DNA of 35,056 bases. It comes from an uncultured Oscillospiraceae bacterium. GTDB taxonomy: Bacteria; Bacillota; Clostridia; Oscillospirales; Oscillospiraceae. The stretch spans positions 1 through 35,056 of the forward strand of contig CAADUW010000212.1 in assembly GCA_900752285.1 (NCBI GenBank), given 5' to 3'. Both the position numbers and the translations under genes were made by a program. The notes beneath the pieces were generated by a model that saw only the letters and a list, made by a program, of their open reading frames with translations, was not told where the DNA came from and ran no database searches. Each line of letters begins with the position of its first letter. The first letter of the stretch is position 1. Shown here one piece after another: positions 1-5,751 of this stretch.

Positions 1-38
1 CGAGCCTTGAGGCGTTTGGCTAATTCTTTCTGTAGCAT
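1..38 (-). CDS. N-terminus of an unidentified protein (cut by window edge)
   Basis: An ATG at 38-36 is preceded on the minus strand by AAAGGAGAAATCAG, a strong ribosome site at good spacing. The reading frame stays open to the window edge and gives about 12 residues (MLQKELAKRLKA). That is too little to name a family. The gene lies just beyond the 3' side of the tRNA-Ser gene and is separated from it by several hairpins. Confidence 0.5.
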   Translation of the reverse strand, partial: MLQKELAKRLKA

Positions 39-69
39 ATCTGATTTCTCCTTTTTAGGGTAATAAAAA

Positions 70-100
70 AGGCAGATAGATTTTTGCCTTCTATCTGCCT
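70..100 (-). terminator. Hairpin with minus-strand T tract
   Basis: AGGCAGATAGA at 70-80 pairs with TCTATCTGCCT at 90-100 (11 bp, 9-nt loop). Read on the minus strand it is followed by a TTTTTT run (70-65), as in a rho-independent terminator. It lies just upstream of the ribosome site of the first gene, so it could be a terminator for the tRNA transcript or a leader attenuator. Confidence 0.6.
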
Positions 101-149
101 GAGTATCGGATATTTACTTTTCGGGAGTTCAAGTCTATCCACAAAGGGA

Positions 150-198
150 AAACGGCGATTTTACATCTGCGTTTTGGTACAGAGAAAAATCGCCGTTT
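150..198. other. 13-bp inverted repeat (hairpin)
   Basis: AAACGGCGATTTT at 150-162 is perfectly complementary to AAAATCGCCGTTT at 186-198, with a 23-nt loop. No coding sequence is supported across it. It belongs to a row of hairpins between the tRNA and the first gene; its function is unknown. Confidence 0.6.
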
Positions 199-207
199 GG
201 GTAGCAA

Positions 208-232
208 AAAAGCCCGATATAATCGGGCTTTT
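208..232 (-). terminator. Terminator after tRNA-Ser
   Basis: AAAAGCCCGAT at 208-218 pairs with ATCGGGCTTTT at 222-232 around a 3-nt loop. On the minus strand the stem ends in TTTTTTGC, giving a good intrinsic terminator about 30 nt beyond the tRNA 3' end. A second small hairpin (GGAGACA/TGTCTCC, 237-257) lies between it and the tRNA. Confidence 0.75.
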
Positions 233-263
233 CGCAGGAGACATCTTTTTTGTCTCCACATTA

Positions 264-356
264 TGGCGGAGATGGAGAGATTCGAACTCTCGCGTCGGTT
301 TGAGCCGACCTACCGCATTTCGAGTGCGGACCCTTCAACCGCTTGGGTACATCTCC
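264..356 (-). tRNA. tRNA-Ser(CGA)
   Basis: On the minus strand this gives a full class II tRNA. The acceptor stem is GGAGATG/CATCTCC, followed by discriminator G and an encoded CCA at 266-264. The anticodon stem CCGCA/TGCGG carries loop CTCGAAA, so the anticodon is CGA. The long variable arm is GTCGG/CCGAC, typical of serine tRNAs, and the T arm is GAGAG-TTCGAAT-CTCTC. It reads UCG codons. The likely promoter lies upstream at 555-583, with a degenerate second tRNA-Ser between. Confidence 0.96.
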
Positions 357-459
357 ATATATTTCTGTCTGCTTTACACTCAAAAAAATTTTGGAGAGAA
401 AAGCAGGAGAGAAAACATAAAAGTATTCGATTTGAAATTTTGAAAACCCGGAATTAGCA

Positions 460-539
460 GGGGTTTTCGAGGGAACAAAATTCCCAGATCCCGCCGAAAT
501 TTCGCGTCAGGGCCGTTATGACCACTTCGATACACCTCC
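460..539 (-). pseudogene. 5' remnant of a second tRNA-Ser gene
   Basis: The minus strand from 539 begins GGAGGTGTATCGAAGTGG, the usual start of a serine tRNA (acceptor 5' strand, UA, D arm). A GGGAA/TTCCC mini-hairpin follows where a variable arm would lie. The anticodon stem does not form, no T arm is recognisable, and no CACCTCC partner for the acceptor strand exists downstream. The 3' boundary given is approximate. I read it as a broken tRNA gene lying between a promoter and an intact tRNA-Ser. Confidence 0.65.
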
Positions 540-554
540 GTATCGAACCAGCTC

Positions 555-583
555 ATTATATCAGCCGTAACGTTAAAAATCAA
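555..583 (-). promoter_or_regulatory. Near-consensus promoter for the tRNA-Ser region
   Basis: On the minus strand TTGATT (583-578), 17 bp, then TATAAT (560-555). The predicted start, near 548, lies about 9 nt before the tRNA remnant and about 190 nt before the intact tRNA. The -35 box overlaps the stop codon of the upstream cysteine-rich gene. Confidence 0.75.
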
Positions 584-846
584 GGGGTTTCTTTTTTCCT
601 TGCCAGCTCCAGAATTTTGCGGATGTCTGCGGTTATGGATACATAATTCTCCCGTTTATGGGGACGCAGACAGGCCGAGCAGTCCTTGATTCCCTTTTCC
701 GTATAACGGAAATTTCCGCCGCACCGGTCACCCAGCGCATACAGGGGGCAATAGCAGAACAGGCAGCTGAAGGTATCCGGATCCGCGCCCTTGTGGCAGG
801 GAAAATACTCACATTCTTTGTTCTGAAAAAAATCGTAATGACTCAT
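580..846 (-). CDS. Cysteine-rich small domain protein
   Basis: This is an 88-aa protein with nine cysteines, including the clusters SCLFCYCPLY (residues 27-36), DRCGG and DCSACLRPHK. The pattern fits the cysteine-rich small domain family (PF04071 type), which probably binds a metal; its biochemical role is not known. The start is supported by GGGAGG ahead of the ATG at 846. It is 18 nt downstream of the pseudouridine synthase and is probably the last gene of that minus-strand run. Its stop overlaps the -35 box of the tRNA promoter. The family call is fairly secure; no function can be given. Confidence 0.8.
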   Translation of the reverse strand: MSHYDFFQNKECEYFPCHKGADPDTFSCLFCYCPLYALGDRCGGNFRYTEKGIKDCSACLRPHKRENYVSITADIRKILELARKKETP

Positions 847-864
847 CTTTATTTTCCTCCCAAT

Positions 865-1500
865 TCAGACAGCTGTCCACGGAAAGGCTTTCGGGGGCTG
901 CAGTGTAAAGGTCATTGTTTTGCCGGATTTGGGGTGGCGAAAGGACAGACAGCTGGACCACAAGGCAATGGAACACGAATCATCCAGCGTAGAGTACTTC
1001 CGCTCTCCCACAAGGGGCATTCCCCGGGTTGCGAACTGAACCCGAATCTGATGGGTTCTGCCAGTGTATAGTGTAATTTCCACCCGGCTCATTCCGCTGC
1101 GCTTATCAAGCACCCGGTAGCCCAGGACAGCCTCCTGAATTCCCTTCCCCGGTGCTTCCGCAACAAACGTCATTTTTCTTGCCTTGTCCCGCCCCAAAAG
1201 GTCCCGGAGTTCCCCGGCATCGGTCTCCGGTGCACCGTGCACGACCGCAAGATATTTCTTATGAAATTCGCCTTCCCGAATCTGGCGGGAAAGCTCGGAG
1301 GCGGCGGCGCTGTTCCTTGCCAGAACCATCAGTCCGCCTACGACCCGGTCCAGCCGGTGCACGGTACGAACATCAGCCTTCGGATTGCCCAAAGTCTGTC
1401 GCGCAAGCTCCGGCATCCCTCCGGGTTCATCGGTAGACAGGACTCCGGGTGGCTTGATGCAGGCAAGGATGTCCCTGTCCTGATACAGAATATTCAGCAT
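865..1500 (-). CDS. RluA-family RNA pseudouridine synthase
   Basis: This 211-aa protein isomerises specific uridines in rRNA or tRNA to pseudouridine. The catalytic motif VHRLDR with its aspartate is followed by GGLMVLAR near residues 46-58, and GRTHQIRVQ lies in the C-terminal half; both are typical of the RluA/RluD fold. There is no N-terminal S4 domain, so it is a short single-domain member (RluC/RluD proteins are usually near 300 aa). The start at 1500 is chosen over a longer frame because GGGAG lies 9 nt upstream and the protein then begins MLNILYQD, as usual. It follows the aminotransferase by 16 nt. The target nucleotide cannot be told. Confidence 0.9.
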   Translation of the reverse strand: MLNILYQDRDILACIKPPGVLSTDEPGGMPELARQTLGNPKADVRTVHRLDRVVGGLMVLARNSAAASELSRQIREGEFHKKYLAVVHGAPETDAGELRDLLGRDKARKMTFVAEAPGKGIQEAVLGYRVLDKRSGMSRVEITLYTGRTHQIRVQFATRGMPLVGERKYSTLDDSCSIALWSSCLSFRHPKSGKTMTFTLQPPKAFPWTAV

Positions 1501-1516
1501 AAAAACAGCTCCCGAA

Positions 1517-2740
1517 TCAGCCCCGTGCCTCCGGTGTAATGTGCATGACCTCCCGCTGATAACGGACAATTCCCTTTGCCAGCACCTCCATAGCCCGGTT
1601 CAGGTCCTCCCGTTTCAGTACATACGCGATCCGGACCTCATTGATTCCCTTGCCGGGCGTCTCATAGAAGGGGGCACCGGGTGCAAACATTACCGTATCT
1701 CCACGGTCCTCAAATTTTTCCAGCAGCCAGTGCTGGAATTTATCCGCGTCATCCACCGGAAGGCTTGCCATCACGTAGAACGCTCCCATGGGCACCTCTA
1801 CCACCACACCGGGAATGTTCCGCAGACCGGAAATCACCGTGTCCCGCCGGATCCGGTACTCCTCCTTACTCTTACGGAAGAATTCCGCATCCACAGAATA
1901 CAGGGCTTCCGCACCAATCTGATCAATGGTTGCCACTGACAGGCGGGACTGGCAGAATTTCAGAATTGCCTGCTGAAGCTCCCTGTTTTTGGTAACTACG
2001 CAGCCGACCCGCGCGCCACAGGCGGAAAAGCGCTTGGATACAGAATCTACAATCACCAGATTGTCATGAATATCCGCAAAGCGCGCCATGGTGGGTACGC
2101 CGAACTTTTCATCGTAGCAGAACTCCCGATACACTTCGTCGCAGATCAGGAACAGGTCATGTTCCTTTGCAATGTCTGCAATCATCCGCATTTCCCCGGC
2201 ATCCAGCACCACACCGGTAGGGTTCCCGGGGTTGGTGATCAGAATGGCACGGGTATTTTTGGTGATCAGGCTTTCGATCCGCTCCCGTTTGGCATAACGG
2301 TAACCCTCCCAGGGATTGGTAGGCAGCGCGCGGATCACACCGCCCGCCGCATGGACAAAGGTCGTATAGTTCGGATAATAGGGCTCCGGAATAATAACCT
2401 CGGTATAAGGGTCCAGAATGCTCAGGCAGGTCAGAAGCAGCGCCTCACTGCCGCCGGTGGTTACAAGAATATCCCGGGGATCCAGCTCCACACCCAGACT
2501 CCGGTAGTACCTACGAATCGCCTCAATTAGTCCGGGGTTTCCGGGGGATGCATCATAACCCAAGGTTGCCTTATCAAATTTCCGGACCGCCTCAAAGTAA
2601 GCAGAGGGGGTTGGAATATCCGGCTGACCAATATTCAGATGATAAATCTTTTTCCCCTGCCGTTCAGCGGCAACGGCCAGCGGATGAAATTTCCGCATGG
2701 GCGACGGTTCGCATCGATTGGCATTGATGGATATCTGCAT
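1517..2740 (-). CDS. PLP-dependent class I/II aminotransferase
   Basis: This 407-aa fold-type I aminotransferase is of the aspartate/aromatic group. Visible motifs are NIGQPD near 36-41, NPGNPTG near 170-176, CDEVY at 200-204 (PLP-ring aspartate and tyrosine), and SVSKRFSACGARVG, where Lys236 should form the Schiff base. A GARVG-type arginine and a C-terminal RIAYVL complete the pattern. The start at 2740 has GGAGG at good spacing. Its first 77 nt overlap the 3' end of the symporter gene in another frame, so the two are probably co-transcribed. Substrate specificity cannot be fixed from sequence; an amino acid/2-oxoglutarate exchange is likely. Confidence 0.93.
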   Translation of the reverse strand: MQISINANRCEPSPMRKFHPLAVAAERQGKKIYHLNIGQPDIPTPSAYFEAVRKFDKATLGYDASPGNPGLIEAIRRYYRSLGVELDPRDILVTTGGSEALLLTCLSILDPYTEVIIPEPYYPNYTTFVHAAGGVIRALPTNPWEGYRYAKRERIESLITKNTRAILITNPGNPTGVVLDAGEMRMIADIAKEHDLFLICDEVYREFCYDEKFGVPTMARFADIHDNLVIVDSVSKRFSACGARVGCVVTKNRELQQAILKFCQSRLSVATIDQIGAEALYSVDAEFFRKSKEEYRIRRDTVISGLRNIPGVVVEVPMGAFYVMASLPVDDADKFQHWLLEKFEDRGDTVMFAPGAPFYETPGKGINEVRIAYVLKREDLNRAMEVLAKGIVRYQREVMHITPEARG

Positions 2741-4115
2741 AAGTACCTCCGTTGGCGGTCAGGCCGCCATTTTCAAATTCTTTTGTCAGGCGCCGAAGCT
2801 CCGGCGTAAGCCACAGCAGCGCCAACAGGTTTGGGACGGCCATCAGACCGTTGACAGTCTCGGAAAGGAGCCACGCGGTTTCCGTCTTCATCACAGACGA
2901 TAGAATTACCATCATGACCTGCATCCCGGCAAACCACTTCCACGCTCCGGCACCGAAAAGATATTCTCCGCACCGGGCGCCATATAGCCCCCAGCCGAGG
3001 ATCGTCGCAACCGCAAAGCAGCAAAGGAAGCCCGACAGCGCAGCCGACACCCAATTTCCCAAAACGGACGCAAAGGCCGCCCTTGTCAGGCTGCCGCCGG
3101 AATCCATACCGTAGGGTACGGAAACACCGCTGCAGAGGATCGCCAGTGCCGTCATGGTGCAGATCACAAGGGTATCCAGAAACACCTCCATGATTCCCAT
3201 AAGCCCCTGCTCCGCAGGATGTGCCACATCGGCGGAAGCGTGGGCAATGGATGCCGTCCCCATTCCTGCTTCGTTGGTAAACACGCCCCGGGCACAGCCT
3301 ACGCTGAGCGCGCGGAAACCGGAGCCGATCACGCCGCCGGTAACTGCCCGCGGAGAAAAAGCTCCCTGAAGGATTGCCCGAAAAGCTGCAGGCACCGCCT
3401 CTGCCCGTAAAATCAGGAGCAGGACACAAAGCGCAATATAAAGTGCCGAGGCAACCGGTACCATTTTCTCCGCCGTCCGGCCGATTCGCTTCGCACCGCC
3501 AAGCATGGCAAGCGCCACAAAGGCAGCAAGGAACAGGCCCATAAGAAGATTGACCCAATCACTCACAGGAACCCCAAACAGAAGCAGTACGTCTCTCAGC
3601 CCCATAACCGCCGCATTTGTTTGGGTAGCATTGCCCACGCCAAAGGAAGCAAGGATGCCGAAAAAGGCATACAGCGCGGCAAGCGGTGAAAATTGTCTAC
3701 CCATTCCCTGCCGGATCATATACATGGGTCCCCCCACATAGGTGCCTCCGGACTTTACACGGTAGGAAACCGCAAGCGTGGCTTCCGCATATTTGGTTGC
3801 CATCCCGACGATGCCGCATACCCACATCCAGAATATGGCACCGGGGCCGCCAAGGCAGATTGCTCCCGCTACCCCCACAAGGTTCCCGGTTCCAACCGTT
3901 GCCGCCAAGGCGGTACACAGCGCCTGAAAGGGAGAAATGCCGCTGTCTTTCTGCCGCCCGGGCTTCAGCATGGCCGCAAATTTCCGCAGTGCGGCAGGAA
4001 AGAGCCGTAGCTGGGCAAAGCCTGTAACAAACGTCAGATAAATGCCGGTTCCCAAAATCAGGACCAATCCGGGAACACCCCAGACAACACTGTGGAGCCA
4101 CCGCAGCAGTTTCAT
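2664..4115 (-). CDS. Sodium/alanine (glycine) symporter, AGCS family
   Basis: This is a 483-aa multi-spanning membrane protein. The family hallmark ATVGTGNLVG lies near residues 72-81, followed by GGPGAIFWMW, KYAEATLAVSYR and VFTNEAGMGTA, all diagnostic of the AGCS (AlsT/AgcS) Na+-coupled alanine/glycine transporters. The start at 4115 is set by AGGAGG 8 nt upstream. The last roughly 25 residues (from TANGGTYADIH) run across the ribosome site and start of the aminotransferase and do not look like a normal AGCS tail, so the stop may have been displaced by a small indel. Expression with the aminotransferase suggests amino-acid uptake and breakdown. Confidence 0.93.
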   Translation of the reverse strand: MKLLRWLHSVVWGVPGLVLILGTGIYLTFVTGFAQLRLFPAALRKFAAMLKPGRQKDSGISPFQALCTALAATVGTGNLVGVAGAICLGGPGAIFWMWVCGIVGMATKYAEATLAVSYRVKSGGTYVGGPMYMIRQGMGRQFSPLAALYAFFGILASFGVGNATQTNAAVMGLRDVLLLFGVPVSDWVNLLMGLFLAAFVALAMLGGAKRIGRTAEKMVPVASALYIALCVLLLILRAEAVPAAFRAILQGAFSPRAVTGGVIGSGFRALSVGCARGVFTNEAGMGTASIAHASADVAHPAEQGLMGIMEVFLDTLVICTMTALAILCSGVSVPYGMDSGGSLTRAAFASVLGNWVSAALSGFLCCFAVATILGWGLYGARCGEYLFGAGAWKWFAGMQVMMVILSSVMKTETAWLLSETVNGLMAVPNLLALLWLTPELRRLTKEFENGGLTANGGTYADIHQCQSMRTVAHAEISSAGRCR

Positions 4116-4178
4116 TTCTGTTCCTCCTAGAATACCACTTTTTCAGGGAAAGTGCAAGACAAACTTCCAAATATTGCA

Positions 4179-4209
4179 AAAAGCAATTCCGAAATTCGGA
4201 ATTGCTTTT
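4179..4209 (-). terminator. Terminator after the ArsC-like gene
   Basis: AAAAGCAATTCCGAA and TTCGGAATTGCTTTT form a nearly perfect 15-bp palindrome. On the minus strand it ends in TTTTT. It lies about 46 nt beyond the ArsC-like stop codon and before the symporter gene. Confidence 0.75.
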
Positions 4210-4255
4210 GTGTGTCAGGATTTATTTCCGGCAGCCGGCGGAAACGTCTGCCTGA

Positions 4256-4597
4256 TTATGTCCATTTTTCCCAGATTTCCGGACAATAGCCTACGGTCGC
4301 CTGACGCCCGTTCCGGACAATTGGAACTCGAAGCAGGCTTTGATTTTCGTACACCTTGTCCTCCTTCACCCGTGCGTCATCCATATAACGCATATTGGTG
4401 ACCTCTTGACTCCTGTTGTCCCAGTCGATCAGATTATCAATGCCGCCCACAGCCTGCACCACACTGTCAAACTCCCGTCCGGACAATCCAAAGCGGTTCA
4501 TATCCACGGACTGGAACGGAATCCTCCGTTCTTTAAAATAACGCTCTGCTTTCTTTGTATCAAAGGATTTGCTTTTTCCGAAAATCTGAATATTCAA
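4256..4597 (-). CDS. ArsC/Spx-fold protein lacking the catalytic cysteine
   Basis: This is a protein of about 113 aa with the thioredoxin-like ArsC-family layout: MNIQIFGKSKS, then KKAERYFKERRIPFQSVDM, then a C-terminal LLRVPIVRNG. In true arsenate reductases and Spx the position after the first strand holds C-x5-R or CxxC; here it is GKSKSFDTKKA, with no cysteine. Arsenate reduction by the usual mechanism is therefore unlikely. I chose a TTG start at 4597 because GGAGG lies 7 nt upstream; the longer GTG frame would place that site inside the gene. The TTG overlaps the truA stop as TTGA, suggesting coupled translation. Function unknown. Confidence 0.8.
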   Translation of the reverse strand: MNIQIFGKSKSFDTKKAERYFKERRIPFQSVDMNRFGLSGREFDSVVQAVGGIDNLIDWDNRSQEVTNMRYMDDARVKEDKVYENQSLLRVPIVRNGRQATVGYCPEIWEKWT

Positions 4598-5328
4598 TAG
4601 AATACCTCCATCAGACACAGTCCCTGAGCAGGCGACAGGAAGCCCGCTTCCGCTCTTGCGGCACCAAAAAGACCCGGAATAGATTCGACCGTCCGTTCTC
4701 CCCTGCCAACTTCTATCAGGGTACCTACAAGGATCCGCATCATATTATAGAGAAAACCGTCGGCAGTAACGGTTATGTCCAGCTCCGGCCCTGTTCGCTG
4801 TATTTTCAGATCGTAAATCGTCCGGACCGTGCTTTTCTTCATGTGGCTATTGGCACAGAATGCCCGAAAATCATGCCTGCCGAGCAGCAGCTCAGCCGCC
4901 TCAGCCATGGCCTTCTCATCCAGCGGTTCCCGGAAAAACGCAACGTACTTCCGGGCAAAAACGCAGGGCTCATCCCCCGTCCACAGCCGGTAGCGATAGG
5001 TTTTCTTCTTTGCGCTGAGTCTGGCGTGGAACCGTTCCGTGACCTCCACACAGGAATTTATGCCGATGTCCTCCGGAAGATACCTGCGCAGTTCCCGCAG
5101 AATTTCCTCCGCGCTTTTATCGCCTGTGCAGAAGAAGTTTGCCGTCTGCCCCTGTGCGTGAACGCCGGCATCGGTTCTGCCTCTGCCGGTGATCTGAATG
5201 GGTTCCGACAGGATCTTGCTCAGGCACTCCTCCAGCTTTCCCTGAATGGTATTTACCGTTCCGGGCAGCCGCTGCCACCCCTTATACCGGGTGCCGTCAT
5301 AACAGATGTCAAGCCGCAGATTCCGCAA
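4594..5328 (-). CDS. truA: tRNA pseudouridine(38-40) synthase TruA
   Basis: This 244-aa enzyme makes pseudouridine in the anticodon stem-loop of tRNAs. The signature GRGRTDAGVHAQGQ includes the catalytic Asp53, and the N-terminal YDGTRYKGWQR and C-terminal FLYNMMRILVGTLIEVGRG are characteristic. Length is normal for the family. The start codon is TTG at 5328, read from alignment with the family start (MRNLRLDICYDG) and from GGAGGAGC just upstream. It overlaps the end of the 44-aa gene by 20 nt and its own stop overlaps the TTG start of the ArsC-like gene, so the three form a tightly coupled unit. Confidence 0.94.
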   Translation of the reverse strand: MRNLRLDICYDGTRYKGWQRLPGTVNTIQGKLEECLSKILSEPIQITGRGRTDAGVHAQGQTANFFCTGDKSAEEILRELRRYLPEDIGINSCVEVTERFHARLSAKKKTYRYRLWTGDEPCVFARKYVAFFREPLDEKAMAEAAELLLGRHDFRAFCANSHMKKSTVRTIYDLKIQRTGPELDITVTADGFLYNMMRILVGTLIEVGRGERTVESIPGLFGAARAEAGFLSPAQGLCLMEVFY

Positions 5329-5443
5329 GCTCCTCCAGCTCCTCTCTCGCCTCCCGCTCCGTATCCGCGGAAAACAGGAATTTTCCTTTCAAATCATACA
5401 CCTGAACGTGTCCCCCGACATACCGCATGGAATACATGACCAT
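5309..5443 (-). CDS. Small conserved-looking protein upstream of truA
   Basis: A 44-aa frame begins ATGGTCATGTATTCC at 5443 and ends at 5309, overlapping truA by 20 nt. The protein has a beta-rich N-terminal half (MRYVGGHVQVYD, then KGKFLFSADT) and a strongly acidic helical tail (EREAREELEELAESAA). A GGGCGGG stretch lies directly before the first ATG; the second ATG at 5437 has better spacing. The overlap with truA and the clear codon bias support a real gene translationally coupled to truA. I do not recognise the family. Confidence 0.6.
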   Translation of the reverse strand: MVMYSMRYVGGHVQVYDLKGKFLFSADTEREAREELEELAESAA

Positions 5444-5512
5444 CCCGCCCTTTCTTTTTTCTGAGGACAGTATAGCAGATATCAGGGGTTATATTCAGGA
5501 CTTATTGAGCAG

Positions 5513-5545
5513 CGTCCCTACACAAATTTCCATTGTGCAGGGACG
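5513..5545. other. Hairpin after copA
   Basis: CGTCCCT at 5513-5519 pairs with AGGGACG at 5539-5545, and CACAA/TTGTG extends the stem past one mismatch. It lies 9 nt beyond the copA stop on the minus strand. There is no T tract, so termination activity is uncertain. Confidence 0.5.
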
Positions 5546-5553
5546 TCCGAGCG

Positions 5554-5751
5554 TTATTCCACAACCTCGTAACCGGCATCCGTAATTGCCTTTTTTACTG
5601 CGGCAATATCAGGATTTCCGCTGACCGTCACATTTTTTTCGGCAAGATCTACGACCGCCGCCGTGCAGCCGGGAACCTTGGAGCAAACCTTTTCCACAGT
5701 TGCCTTGCAATGACCACACATCATACCTTCTACATGAATCACCGTTTCCAT
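5554..5751 (-). other. Possible internal start giving a free CopZ-like protein
   Basis: Inside the copA frame, CAGGAGGATAAAACAATG places a perfect AGGAGG 8 nt before an in-frame ATG at 5751. Initiation there would yield a 65-aa protein (METVIHVEGMMCGHC...), exactly the size and layout of the copper chaperone CopZ, with the MxCxxC motif near its start. This is inference: the same residues are also the C-terminal domain of CopA. Confidence 0.55.

Noticed and set aside
460..539. A second functional tRNA gene
   Set aside because: No acceptor 3' strand, no T arm and no pairing anticodon stem can be found downstream.
4129..4157. TTGCAC-17-TATTCT promoter-like sequence before the symporter gene
   Set aside because: A start 7 nt after this -10 would fall inside or past the AGGAGG ribosome site and make a transcript lacking it.
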